From positions 28,874,501-28,938,500 of the forward strand of contig JASXTE010000005.1 of assembly GCA_030280995.1 (NCBI GenBank): a stretch of DNA of 64,000 bases, given 5' to 3'. The notes beneath the pieces were generated by a model. The model had not been told where the DNA came from, ran no database searches, and was given only the letters and a program-made list of their open reading frames with translations. Numbering within the stretch: position 1 is the stretch's first letter; the number at the start of each line of letters is the position of its first letter. Shown one piece after another: positions 11,181-21,975 of the stretch. This stretch comes from Hemileia vastatrix (lineage: Eukaryota > Basidiomycota > Pucciniomycetes > Pucciniales > Zaghouaniaceae). A program made the translations under genes and the position numbers.

Positions 11181-13985
11181 TGCATGAATCTGACCCAGCC
11201 AATTTCATGCAATACACACACAGCCAGACCCACGGAGCGTCCACCTTCACTTCATCTTCTACTCATCACTGACAAAATCTTCTCTTATCCTTTTCATCAC
11301 CTTTCACACCACAAATCATGTCTGGATCCCCTGCTGTTGACTCCTCTACTCTTTCTTGCTTCACTGCTCCAAGGGACTATGCCTGAAAACAGTGCATACA
11401 CATGTGCAGACCTTGCACATTCACTCTTCCAAATCCAGAAGCCAAATTCTAAAACAGGGCTTGTGACTCTTGCTATTCCAAAAAGAAAAGATGTGACAGA
11501 GACGCCAACTACCCTATTCCTCTGCCTTCTCTTTCTCACAAAAACATCTCCAGATCCCCTACCAGATCCCCAGAGCTTGGTCTTTCCTCTTACTCTCTAT
11601 CTTCTGCTCCTTCCAGAAGATCCAGAAGCTCAGCTTCCCGCACTCTTCCAAAAAGACCAGCCTTAGCCTCACAAGAAACTGCTTTTATCTCCGCCAAATT
11701 AGCTCCAAAAGCTTCAAGATCAACTCCCAGGCTTCTAGACTGCGTCCAGGCGGCCCGCCCGCCTCACCAAACAGTGAAAATCAGGGCCAAAACCTTCAAA
11801 AACGGCCAGAAAATAGCCAAATTCATCCAGACAACAACAACAACTCAACCCAACTACCTCCTACTGCTCCCAGAGCAATGCAATCAACCCTTCCAAAGTC
11901 CAAAAGCACCAAAATTTACCAGATTTCTAAGAGAACCGCCAGAGAACCCCAAGAAGAAACCAGAACACCACACACTGCTCCACAACAACAACTTCGTCCC
12001 CAACTAATACAAAGAAACTACACCTCTCCTCTGTCAGCCAACTAATCTTCTGAAAGTTCCATCTCTTCAAATTCTCCATCCAGAAGAGAGCAGTCTGCTT
12101 CGAAATCCCCCTCTTCTGCTCCATCATTTAACAACCCTGGTACTCCATCACCAGAACCTCCTCCACCTGAATCCAACAGAAATAACAACCACAACAACAA
12201 CAACAATCTCACTGCTCCAACTAGGCCCCAGGAACATAAGCATCCCAGTTCACCTTCTCAGGATCCTTCAGCCTTTACACTTCCACCATTACAAAATCGT
12301 CAGAGATCCAAATCCTAGCTGCTTACAGATTTGATGAGCTTCCAATCTGTAAGTACCAAATTAATTATTCCATTTCTTCAACAAAAATAATTACTGATCC
12401 AATTCTTCATGTCTAGTTGGCACCCCTCCTCCTGAATCTATTATTGGAGTTGGCCAAACTCTTGAAACTTCTTTGACCCTGGATTATGGAGACATGAAGA
12501 AACACCTAAGCACCATGTGTTCCAACATGCTAAAAGCCTTTGCCCTCCATGGACCCTTGAATGACTTTAAAAAATCCCTGAGAAAGCGCCTACTGGACAA
12601 CCACTGGAAAATGTCTAGGATCATTAAACACACCCTCTAGCACTCCATTCCTGCCTCTTCTTCTTCCTCCTCTGAACTTTCCTCTAATCCAATCCCTATA
12701 ATCTCTCCAGCAGGATGCACTTCAAAGAACACAGTGCTTCCCACAATCCCAACAAAAAGCAAAAACGTCATCAAAATCCAGACCAGCCTCCAGAAGCTTC
12801 ATCATCCAGAAAATGAGCTCCTGAAAAAGATTAGAAACATAATAATAATATAAAACAATTAATAAAAATAATTTCAGAATTTTTTTTTCTTTTTTTACTT
12901 TGTATCTATTAATATACTAAAATTAAAAATTAACAACTAAAATGAAATGAAATAAAATAAATGAAATAAAATAAAATATAAAAAATAATACAAATGGTAT
13001 CCCCCAGCCAATTGATGAGCTGACCCCCTGATACCTTACCCACATCCAAGTGCACCTTGATGTGGATACACAATTAATTCTTTTAAATAGTTAACAGAAA
13101 ACAAAATTCAAAAATTTTAGAAATTCAGAAAATAATAAAAATAATAAAAAACAGAAACACATGAAATAAATAATAAATAAAAATAAGAAGATAGCATTGC
13201 CCAGCCAATTGATGAGCCTTTCCCCACCAATGCTTGCCCACATCCAGGTGACCCTGATGTGGTAACACCCTATATTTTTAATTTTATAATTTTAAACAAC
13301 CCCCATAAAAAAATTAAAAGAAAAAAAAGAAAAAAGAAAATAATCTAAAACTGCTATCTAGCAAAAAACATAACTGCAAAATCAAAGAAAGTCCAGCTCC
13401 AAAGACGGCCCAATAAAAGAAAGTCCGGTCCATAGAAATGATCACTGGGTGGGCTCCCTCCAATAAGTAAAAATGATGGGAGACCACCAGTAATCCACCA
13501 CCAATCTGAAAGAACCAAAGATAAAGAAGCCAGTCCAAAACCAGTTTAAAGTCATAGTGGACTTGAAACCTGAATAATAAACAACAGAACTAGAATTCAA
13601 CTAGGAAAAACAAAAGACTTGAGACAGAAATTCTGGGGTAACTGTTCTACAGAGCAGCCAGCCCATCATTTACCCCCACACTTTCCAAAATTAAATCTAG
13701 AAGCCCCCCCTGGGTACCTTCTAACAAAAACACAACATCCAACACAAAAAACCAAAACCAATAAGAGTGAAGAGTCCGGCACTTGAAAACCAAAGGAATT
13801 ACCAGTTTAAAGTCATAGAGGACTAAAACCTGTGAAAAGAAACCAATACTAGGGTTCAACAAAATTAAGAGAAAGGGTTTGAAACAGACAATCTGGGGTA
13901 ACTGTTGATAGAGCAGCCAGCCCATCAGTCACCCCTACACTTGCCAAGATCAAATCTAGAAGCCCCACCCATGGGTACCTTCTAA
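10795..13985. repeat. Three dispersed copies of a ~190-bp module in B1
   Basis: Copies at about 10795-10990, 13540-13735 and 13800-13985 share the order CAGTTTAAAGTC..., TCTGGGGTAA(C/T)TG, AGAGC..CCAGCCCATCA, ACCCC, and AAGCCCC followed by GGGTACC or a variant. The two right-hand copies are closest to each other. The first lies between the antisense ORFs. Confidence 0.7.
11318..12640 (+). pseudogene. Second antisense zinc-cluster-like gene in B1, with intron
   Basis: Reading from ATG 11318 gives TAPRDYA, stop, MCRPC, another stop, then ACDSCYSKKKRCDRD. The second triad keeps C-x2-C-x6-C while the first has lost its third Cys. A long Ser/Pro/Asn-rich region follows with frame changes (11700-12300). 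A canonical intron spans 12349-12416 (GTAAGT...TCTAG, 68 bp). After splicing the frame reads ELPIFGTPPPESIIG and continues with DYGDMKKHLSTMC and LHGPLNDFKKSLRKRL to a stop at 12638-12640. The intron shows that plus-strand transcription was once real, since it would not be removed from the retroelement's own sense transcript. Function unknown. Confidence 0.5.
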
Positions 13986-14087
13986 CAAAAAGTTTCCACA
14001 CAAAAGTTGCCCTGCAACACCACAAAAATTTTAAAACAAAAAAAGAACTTTCCATAGTTTATCCTCATTGCGGGGTTAATCTTCTTC
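12641..14087. other. Noncoding 3' region of B1 with repeated modules
   Basis: A-rich spacers (12840-13000, 13070-13190, 13270-13340) alternate with GC-richer modules. Two copies of a ~75-bp block containing CCCAGCCAATTGATGAGC sit at about 13000-13073 and 13192-13266. No ORF is convincing. Confidence 0.6.
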
Positions 14088-14672
14088 ATGACTAGTTCCT
14101 CTGGGATAAAACCTCTTCACTTGTTCTGCAGCCACCCTCTTTTTCAAGACTGCACCATCCAACTCTTCCAAAACAAAAGAACCTCCAGACGCCTGAGATC
14201 TGACTCTTTAATGTCCATTCCATCTGTCAGCAAACATTTTCCCCCACTGACTCTCCAAACTTCTATTATACACCAGAACCAAACAACCAGGTTTCAAGGG
14301 ATTCCTGAGTCTATGAGCCAACTTCTTGTCCCAGTATCTGACTGATTGATTCCTAATCTTCATCATTCTAGAGTATGCCTTCTCTTGACATTCCTCTCTA
14401 CATTCCAACTTTTGCATCCTGCCACAGAGCAAATCTTCTGTTGAGTGCACGTCATCGCAATCAATTCCAAGATAAGAGACAGCTTCCAAGTCCACTGGTA
14501 GAACGGCTTTCTGACCAAACATTAACTCATAAGGAGAATAGCCAGTTGTCCTCTTCACAGTGACCCTATCAGCAAATAAAACCAAGGGTAAATAATGCCT
14601 CCACTTTTTGGCACTATCTCCACACATCTTCACCAAAGCATTCTTGATAACTTGATGGCCTCTTTCAACCAT
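14088..14672 (-). pseudogene. B1 integrase C-terminal part
   Basis: After an in-frame stop that follows FYPEA, the minus-strand frame continues MVERGHQVIKNALVK, supplying the third catalytic acidic residue (E of VERGH), then TTGYSPYELMFGQ, the conserved element near the end of Ty3 integrase cores. It continues to the beta-rich C-terminal region with LKPGCLVLVYNRSLES. A stop near 14208 separates a short tail ending around 14088. Strand transfer is the family role. Confidence 0.85.
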
Positions 14673-14675
14673 GCC

Positions 14676-17033
14676 TTAAGCTTCAGGATAAAACGGTGTA
14701 GCCACCCTAACCCTAGAACCAACACTAGCCACAGCTTCTTTAAATTTGGCACCAAACTCTGGCCCACCATCAATAGTCACCAACTTCATCAACCCATACC
14801 TATAAATCCACTCCTTCTTCAAAAACTCTGCCACATTCTTGGCGGTCAAATTAACCAGAGGCACTGCCTCAACCCAACCAGACAAATCATCCCTAGCAAC
14901 AATCAAGTATTTATACCTGCCCTCTTTGATATGGACAGCATCCAGATTGACTCTTCCAAAGACAGTTGATTCACCAGTAGCACGGCCCACCTCTTTAGGT
15001 TTCAAATGACTTCTTCTTTGACATTCTTCACAAGATTGAACCCAACCCTGCACAGCCAACTTCATACCCGGCCACAAAAATCTGTCTGCTACTCTTCTAT
15101 AAGTCTCCCCAAAGCCTCTATGACCAAGGTCTTCATGCAAAGACTTCAACACCAATTCTCGACCCTTCTTCTGAGTCACCACCACTTGAGGATTAGGATG
15201 TCTCCTTCTCATCAACCGCCTTCCTGACACATAAAATTCAGGACTCTTCTTCCTGATTGCCAACCAAGTATCATCATCACAACTATCTGGCCTCTCCAAG
15301 GTCAACAGATATTCCACCAGGATAAAATAAAACCCAGACTGACCCCAGGTCTCATCTTCAAAATCCAACAAAACAACATCCAAGGGTACAACTCTGTCAT
15401 CAAAATCACCAGTGTGAACATGAGCCAATTGAGCAGCCCAACCAGGACACCAATCTTTAAATTTTGGCACGTCCTTCTCTTTCCACTGAACCTTGTGAGA
15501 ATCCAGTTCACCAACAGAAACACCCTTTTCCAATTTTGAGCTGTCCCAAACAACAACTCCATCTTCATCAACAAAAACATCCTGATCACCAGAATCAAGA
15601 TCAGATCCAGCCAGTTTAGCCTCTTGGGGGAGGTCAGAACAATCATCCAGTTTAGCCTCATGGGGGAGGACAGAACAATCATCCAGTTTAGTCTCATGGG
15701 GGAGGACAGAAAAATCATCCAGTTTAGCCTCATGGGGGAGGACAGAACAATCATCCAGTTTAGCCTCATGGGGGAGGAAAGAAAAATCCTCAGCACCCTT
15801 TGTGCTGGCCCTAATCACTGGAACATCTTCGTCAAACTCTTCAGAATCAGAATCCTCATCTGTAGGTGGCCTCCTTGATAATCCATCAGGCATAGTAAAA
15901 GTTTTACCTGGTTTGTGTACCAGGTCAGAAGAAAAATTTTGAATAAATGCCACCCACCTAGTCATTGGAGCATTTGGAAGACTAGGTGTATTGATCATCT
16001 GAACCAAAGATTTTGCATCCACCTGCAGCTCAAAATGCTGCCCCCACAAAACCATCTGTAGCTTCTTTAAAATTTCAGCTACGCCACACGATTCCAACTT
16101 AGGTTGAGAATACCTAGATTCCACCTCATTAAACACCACAGACTCATACCTTACTGGCCTGACCCTCCCAGTCTTATCCTCCTGAGACAAAACAGCACCA
16201 GCAGCAATATAACTTGAGTCCACTGCCAGATAAATCTTTCCAGCACCAACACCATAATCCAACTTGTGAAGAATTATATCTTCACAAAAAACCTTTTTCA
16301 ACTTCTGAAAAGCCTCTTCATACTCGTCAGTCCATTCCCAATCTGCATCTTTTCTGGTCAACCTCCTTAAATGTGAATCCAACAAAGAAAAATCCTTAAT
16401 GAAAATCCTGACATATACACATGCATCCAAAAATCCTCTGACTTCAGTAGTATTTTTAGGACTTGGCCATGACTGAATTTTATTAATCTTCTTCTTTGCC
16501 ATAATCCTTCCCTCTTTACATACCACATGACCCAGAATTTCAAAAGCAGGAACACAACAACAGAATGTTGACCCTGAAATGGTCAAACCAGCCTCTTCAA
16601 TCCTGAACAACACTCTCTCTAGAGTTATTGCATATTCCCACACAAACCTCCTTATGACAGGGTTCTCCGCTAACACCTCATTACCATAATCAGTGGATGG
16701 TCCTTTAATTCCACCATCATCAATAAAAATACCAGCATGAGTAGGAACCTCATCCTGAAAAATACAAGCCATCTGTGCTTGATAAACTGCCACTGAATCA
16801 GTTGCTCCTTGAGGAAACCTAGTGAGCTGAAATCTTCCCAAAGGAGTCTCAAAAGTTGTGAGAGGCCTTGAATCTGTAAGTAGTTCCCTCTCATCATAAC
16901 CACCCATAATATCACCCAAGCCATAACACACCCTTCCAGCAAAAGCCTCAACAAAATCCTTTGCACTTGGCGGCATACCAGAGTCCTTGATAGTGACTCT
17001 ATTCAAGGCCCTAAGATAATGAACCACCCTCAA
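14676..17033 (-). CDS. B1 pol: RT, RNase H, linker, integrase core
   Basis: A 785-codon open frame. The RT palm carries ETPLGRFQLTRFPQGATDS and FIDDGGIKG (about residue 103), where Phe-Ile-Asp-Asp replaces Y/F-V-D-D. RNase H is seen as LAVDSSYIAAGAVLSQ (about 268) and LQVDAKSLVQMI. Residues ~413-478 are five 12-residue repeats of LPHEAKLDDCSV type. The integrase zinc motif is HEDLGHRGFGE...CEEC, and the core shows NLDAVHI and TIDGGPEF, giving two catalytic Asp. The start chosen is only where the frame opens: the first part of RT is upstream in 17043-17264 beyond a stop. Such open pol suggests fairly recent insertion. Confidence 0.9.
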   Translation of the reverse strand: MRVVHYLRALNRVTIKDSGMPPSAKDFVEAFAGRVCYGLGDIMGGYDERELLTDSRPLTTFETPLGRFQLTRFPQGATDSVAVYQAQMACIFQDEVPTHAGIFIDDGGIKGPSTDYGNEVLAENPVIRRFVWEYAITLERVLFRIEEAGLTISGSTFCCCVPAFEILGHVVCKEGRIMAKKKINKIQSWPSPKNTTEVRGFLDACVYVRIFIKDFSLLDSHLRRLTRKDADWEWTDEYEEAFQKLKKVFCEDIILHKLDYGVGAGKIYLAVDSSYIAAGAVLSQEDKTGRVRPVRYESVVFNEVESRYSQPKLESCGVAEILKKLQMVLWGQHFELQVDAKSLVQMINTPSLPNAPMTRWVAFIQNFSSDLVHKPGKTFTMPDGLSRRPPTDEDSDSEEFDEDVPVIRASTKGAEDFSFLPHEAKLDDCSVLPHEAKLDDFSVLPHETKLDDCSVLPHEAKLDDCSDLPQEAKLAGSDLDSGDQDVFVDEDGVVVWDSSKLEKGVSVGELDSHKVQWKEKDVPKFKDWCPGWAAQLAHVHTGDFDDRVVPLDVVLLDFEDETWGQSGFYFILVEYLLTLERPDSCDDDTWLAIRKKSPEFYVSGRRLMRRRHPNPQVVVTQKKGRELVLKSLHEDLGHRGFGETYRRVADRFLWPGMKLAVQGWVQSCEECQRRSHLKPKEVGRATGESTVFGRVNLDAVHIKEGRYKYLIVARDDLSGWVEAVPLVNLTAKNVAEFLKKEWIYRYGLMKLVTIDGGPEFGAKFKEAVASVGSRVRVATPFYPEA
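15600..15795 (-). repeat. 36-bp coding minisatellite in B1 pol
   Basis: About five head-to-tail units on the plus strand beginning ATCCAGTTTAGCCTCATGGG and ending GGAGGACAGAACA or a close variant. The period of 36 keeps the frame and encodes a 12-residue acidic repeat between RNase H and integrase. Confidence 0.92.
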
Positions 17034-17042
17034 ATTTCCATT

Positions 17043-17264
17043 CTACTTCTTTACACAGAACACCAGACTTGAGTAACTGGATGTTGATTGTTCATATAAC
17101 CCAGTCCTGACTCTTTCACTAACAATCTCTACAAAATCCTCTAGAATAGCGGCTGGAATCGGAATAAGTTTGATTTGCCAAGGTTCATGACAAACAACAG
17201 GAATCAAGTAAGGTTCCCCATAAGAGTGCTTCAATACACCCCTTTCCTCCTCAACAAATGCCAC
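17043..17264 (-). pseudogene. B1 N-terminal reverse transcriptase segment
   Basis: Minus-strand reading shows HEPWQIKLIPIP, IVSERVRTGLYEQSTSSY and SSLVFCVKK, matching the fingers region of Ty3 RT where a conserved SxYxSPxFxVKK block is expected. A stop after FCVKK separates it from the long pol frame that starts a few codons later, so one nonsense change is likely. Confidence 0.8.
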
Positions 17265-17416
17265 CGCTTTTCCCTTAGCACAATAACGTGCAACAACAAC
17301 TTCTTTTCTTCCTCAGACAACCACCCATCAGGACCAAAATTAACAACTTTAAATCTTTCCACAGTCACCCTAGCCGTCTCTACGAATTCTAAAGGATTCT
17401 TCACCAAAGGAGTACA

Positions 17417-18172
17417 TTACGGATCTCCTGAAAAAGGAGGTCTTTTCAAAGGCTGATTCAAACTCACAGGCATAGGCTCATTGACAGGCCTAATCTTCTG
17501 CGCTACCTTCTTATACTTTGCCGCTCCACCTTCAACTTGAGGGATCTTCAGGAAATCTTCACCACCAGACCTGGAACAAAAACCAAGGGTTTCCCCATTG
17601 CTCACATGTGTGGCCAAGGTAATGTTTTTGAAAGGTGTAGAAGAAACCCTAGCGGTGCACAATTGGGAGGACTTACTTTTACACCCCAATCTCACCACTC
17701 CAAAACTTTTCCCCAATTCCACATCTTCATTCTCACTTCCAACTTCCAAATCTTCAAATCTTGATTAATCTTCTGAATCACATCTTCTAAAATTGTGCAG
17801 TTTATCCTCATTCTGGAGGCCCAAAGATTGATCTTGATGATCTTCTCTCTTCAAAATTTTCTGCAGTTTAACCTCATGCTGGAGGCCCAAAAATAGATCT
17901 TGACGATCTTCAAAAAAATATTTTGTGTCTTCTTTATTCATTATCTTCAGTTTTTTTTCTTGATTTTCATAAATTTTCTTGAAATTTTTATCTTCTTTTC
18001 TTGAGTTTTCTTCTGAACTACAAAAATAACCAGGGGTTTCCCCAATGCTCACAGGTGTGGCCCAGGTAATGATTTTGAAAGGTGTAGAAGAAACCCTAGC
18101 GGTGCACAATTGGGAGGACTTACTTTTACACCCCAATCTCACCACTCCAAAACTTTTCCGCATATCTTTCAA
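17417..18172 (-). pseudogene. B1 linker between protease and RT with duplicated segment
   Basis: Two overlapping minus-strand reading frames share GKSFGVVRLGCKSKSSQLCT and VSSTPF. They correspond to a ~133-bp direct repeat at 17580-17712 and 18029-18162. Between the copies lies a short tandem pair encoding DxxLGLQxExKL (about 17800-17915). No enzymatic domain is recognised. Confidence 0.6.
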
Positions 18173-18402
18173 TAAAGATATATAACCAATCTTCTTCTTT
18201 GAACTTGAATTAAAAATAATTAAAAATCTTTAGAGAGAACAGAGACTTGATAAAAAACTTGATGAATACTTGCAGAGAAGAGAAAAATTAAAAAGAGAAA
18301 GTTGAAAATCTACTTGGAATATCTCCAAGGGAGCTGACCTACTACAACATGGGATTTCCTCATCTCAGGGAGAGGTTGTAGCACTAGGGTTATCAGCCCT
18401 CA

Positions 18403-19245
18403 TTACTCTAAAAAAGACAGACTCTCAATAGAGCCTGAACCGCACTCCAAAAAACCAGAGGCAGCACCCACTTCCTTCCTTCTCCTGCAGCAGTCCATGC
18501 ACTGGCACATTGAAGGTAAACCAGGCCTAGTCTCCCAACCATCCTCTCCAGGGGATGATAACCTCATGTGAAGCCTCCTTTCTTCTTCACCAGTCAACTC
18601 CAAACTGATTCCCAAGTCAAATTGATAAACAATTCTTGCCTGAAAATCCATCAAGAATGGCCCACCCAAAACTGCTTTTACATTACCTTTAGCAATGTAA
18701 AAATGAACCTTCCCTGAGGCTCCTCCAACATCTAACTTCACAAACTCTTAAGTTCCAACCTATTCAGTTACATGGCCACTGATCCCTCTCAAATTCCCAC
18801 AAATACCAGTTTTGATGGGGAGGCCCATATGAGTTGCCTCAAACAAAGAAATCAGGTTTATCTGAGAACCTGAATCCACCAATGCCCTTGCCTCCCTGCC
18901 ATTCAGAGTGACATTGACATATCCCAGAGGAGCAGAAAAATGAGTTTCCAACCCCTCACCAAACTTTTCAGCAGAATCACAAATGTATTCTACCTCACCA
19001 GAAGAAACCCTTCTCCTGGTCAACAATTTCTTCTGCCTATCAGCCAACCCTGGACTGATAGCATACAATTCCCCATAAGATAGGGAAACCTGACCCTGGT
19101 TCATCCTTTCCAGGACAGAGTCCATAACATTAACTTGACCAGACACTACTGGCCTCTTAAAGTGAGCTCTTTGCTTCACCACCTTGGTCCTAGAAGATTC
19201 TTGAGGACCAGCACCACCAACAGATTTACCATTAACAGGAACCAA
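18403..19245 (-). pseudogene. B1 aspartic protease region
   Basis: The minus-strand frame gives NGREARALVDSGSQINLIS with the D-S-G catalytic triad, followed after a stop by KAVLGGPFLMDF, the hydrophobic flap-side motif of retropepsin-like proteases. The segment upstream (SYGELYAISPGLADRQKKLL) is characteristic of this gag-protease linker. A stop at about 18760 splits the domain. Its role is to cut the gag-pol polyprotein. Confidence 0.8.
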
Positions 19246-19272
19246 ACCAGATCCCTCACCAGAACCTCTGAC

Positions 19273-20807
19273 TCAAACAGGCTTTGGCAATGAAGCCAAA
19301 GGGACATCCTCCTCAGAGTCAGAATCCACCTCCATTGGCATATGATCACCATTCATATCCAATGCGCCAAAACTAGGGGGGCCCATATCAGACATACCCT
19401 TCTTCATCTTGTACAGCTCCTCTTTGCTGTACCTCTTTCTAGCTGCACTCAGCTTAGGATTCCCCTTTGAAGCATTTGGCTTTGGTTGGGCCTGAGAACT
19501 GCTGTTAGGCCTACCCACCTTTCCTGCTTCCACATCATAAACACCAGCCAAGCATTCACCACTTAACTGTCCACCACAAGAATACAACTCCAAACCACCA
19601 AAGGAAGTAGAAAAAGAGACCTTATTGACCTCTTTCCCCTTTCCCTTGACGTCCTCATCTACCTTAACAGAAGACTTCCCGTGATCAGGAATCTCCTCAA
19701 ACCTTGGCCTCCTTTGATTGAGACCACCCCTTCTCCTGACCAAATCAACAGGAGCCTGCCCCTCACTGGGCTTCACAAAAGAACCGTCAGGGAACTTAAA
19801 AACCCTTCCATCAAACTCCACCTTTCCTTCAGACACATCTCTGTTTAATGCCCAACAATCATTGGACCTGTGCCCCCTCCTACTGAAATAAGAGAAAACC
19901 CAAGGATCACTCCTACCAGCCCTCCTTTCAAAATCTCTTGGCTGAGAAGGTGCCTTATTAACCTTCTTGGCCTCCTGGACAAAAATATGCAGCTGTTTTG
20001 TCAGATCAGCCAACTCCTCTACCATAAGGTCCCTCTCCTGTTGGGAACCTGCACCAAATTCTTCTCCTCCTCCTTCTCCCTAACTTCCTCTTCAGCCAAA
20101 GCCTCACTGACTTTGCTGACATACTTGGCACACCCCTCCTGATAGGTGTCCACAGCCAATAACTTCAAATGGGCCTCAACAGCCTCCTTCACCTTATCCA
20201 AGACAGGCAACTTCTGATCTCCATTAGAAAGAGTTTTCATTAATTCCTTTCTTGAAAACTCCTTCAAAACATACATCCTGACAACTCTAGCCAGGGCAGA
20301 CCAAAAAACATCCTTGGCAGCATTTTCATGTGCCAGCTCCTCCACTTTCACCAAATATTCCACCACAGGATCAAACTGTAGCAGAAACTTCCTGTAACTA
20401 TGTAAGTTACCAACACCACCATAAGATTACCATTCACTGACAACCTTGTTCAGATCCACCATAGTGAACCTGACACCCCATCTATCCACCATCTCCCTAC
20501 ACAACAATTTCCAATCCCTCTTCTTGTAGCCAGACATGGCCACAATCTCCTTCTCCACTGACCTATCACCAATGAAGAAGATAATCTGCCTCACCATGTC
20601 CAGGTAGGAAGCACCATCCACTCTAGCAGCAGTTTCATACTTCTCTAGAAACCACTTGACATCCTCCCCATTAAACTTGGTACCATCCCAAGTTTTAATC
20701 CTCACACACTCCCTAACCATCACAGAAGGAGGACCATCCCCCCCCCCACTGACAGTCACCACAGTAATAGCAGAACCAGAAGCCATTCCTCCAGTCCAAA
20801 ACACCAA
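19273..20807 (-). pseudogene. B1 gag
   Basis: Three pieces in order. 20427-20807: capsid start with FNGEDVKWFLEKYE and MVDRWGVRFTMVDLNKVV. 20019-20366: helical region with AHLKLLAVDTYQEGCAKYV. 19273-20025: basic region, degenerate knuckle FSYFSRRGHRSNDC in which the first two Cys are lost, FKFPDGSFVKPSEGQ and an acidic tail with DSDSEEDVPLASLPKP. It is collinear with the better preserved gag at 53908-55698. A stop near 20425 and a frame change near 20020 break it. Confidence 0.85.
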
Positions 20808-20856
20808 AAAGAGCCAACCAAAGAAAACAGAGATTCCAAAGAACTAGCAAGTTCTA

Positions 20857-20873
20857 CCCCACGTTGGGCTCCA
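20857..20873 (-). promoter_or_regulatory. B1 tRNA primer-binding site
   Basis: On the minus strand TGGAGCCCAACGTGGGG starts five bases inside the 5' LTR. It begins with TGG as needed to pair with a tRNA CCA end, and differs at one base from the equivalent site of B2 (55859-55875). The tRNA species was not identified. Confidence 0.75.
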
Positions 20874-20878
20874 GGAAA

Positions 20879-21971
20879 TGTAGACAATCCTATAGTACTA
20901 GCTATAGGCCTTGACCAAGGGAGTTGGAGAAAGACCAGAGAGAAAATCCCCTGTCCCTTTAGAAAAATAGAGTGAGATTTACTTGCTAAAGTAAGTTGGT
21001 TCCTGTTTTGCTAAAGCCCCTTTTAAACACACTTGACTGCTTGATGAGCCAAGAAAGTAGTCCCCAGATAGACTACCAGACCAAAGAACTGAAATGTAGA
21101 ACAAAGTCCACACCAGAGACAGCAAAGATACTTGATGTAGGCTGCAAATCCACACCAGAGACAGCAATAATACTTGCTATAGCTTGCAAGACTATAACAG
21201 AGAAAACAGTTGCTAAATTTAAGTTAAATGAAGATCTTACTTGCAACAAACACAGCCAATTGTGGCCAGAAAACAGTGAAAACTGAGTGAGGAACAATGA
21301 TATCACCTCCGGATGGTTGTATGATGATTAAGGTTGCCCCAAACTGTCTTATTCACTATGTACACACAGACCACTAACTAAGAGCCCATGCACACCCACC
21401 AATCTGGCGCCTGTACCCTCCAAATTGCATAAAAAACCCTCCTGGAGTGCTCCCCAACCTCCTAAAACAGAGGCGGGCGGGCCTCCCAACGTCGGAGATG
21501 CCGCCTGAAGCGGCCCGGCCTCCCTGAAGCCAGAAAACCAATAAAAACCACTAATCTACTTAGAAAAATTAGCTACAACTACTAAAACCTTTAAAACACG
21601 GAATTTCACTATAACAACATTGTGACATGAAATATAGAGAAAAATTAGCTCTATCCAATGGTACTAAGCACTTAACCCTAAGACTTAAGGTTAGCCCGTA
21701 AAACACGAAAAACAAAATTAAACAGCAATCATTTATAAATGAAAAATGAGGAAATGACCCCTTAAAACTCAGAATATGAAAAATGTCTCCAAGACATAAA
21801 ATATAGAGGAAAACAAGGGCTATCCAATGATAGCACCCACATACCCGCAGAACCAATATCCACGGAATAAAACCAGAAAAATACCCAATTCTTTAACAAA
21901 TGTCAATTAAGACATGCACAAACCGTGCCAAATCACACAACAAAGGCCCCTGCCAATGTTTGAAGACCACA
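20879..21971 (-). repeat. B1 5' LTR
   Basis: 1093 bp, TG...CA termini on both strands, flanked outside by TTGT. Near-identical to 8912-10000. Confidence 0.92.
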
Positions 21972-21975
21972 TTGT

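Larger units (their letters stand above)
8912..21971 (-). mobile_element. Ty3/gypsy LTR retrotransposon B1, full length
   Basis: LTRs are at 8912-10000 and 20879-21971 and are nearly identical by eye, with one small length change near 9470/21440. A TTGT duplication flanks the element (8908-8911 and 21972-21975; ATTGT if one terminal base is shared). On the minus strand the order is LTR, primer site, gag, protease, RT, RNase H, integrase, a long 3' region, polypurine tract, LTR. Frameshifts and stops interrupt gag, protease and pol. The extra 4 kb before the 3' LTR carries opposite-strand genes. Confidence 0.93.

Noticed and set aside
15302..15796. 164-codon minus-strand ORF with repeated SSPMRLNWM units
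   Set aside because: Shadow frame of the 36-bp minisatellite in pol; the pol frame carries the conserved domains.
8912..21971. Reading B1 as a virus with an envelope gene in its extra 3' region
   Set aside because: The extra genes are on the opposite strand and show zinc-cluster motifs, with no signal peptide or transmembrane pattern.
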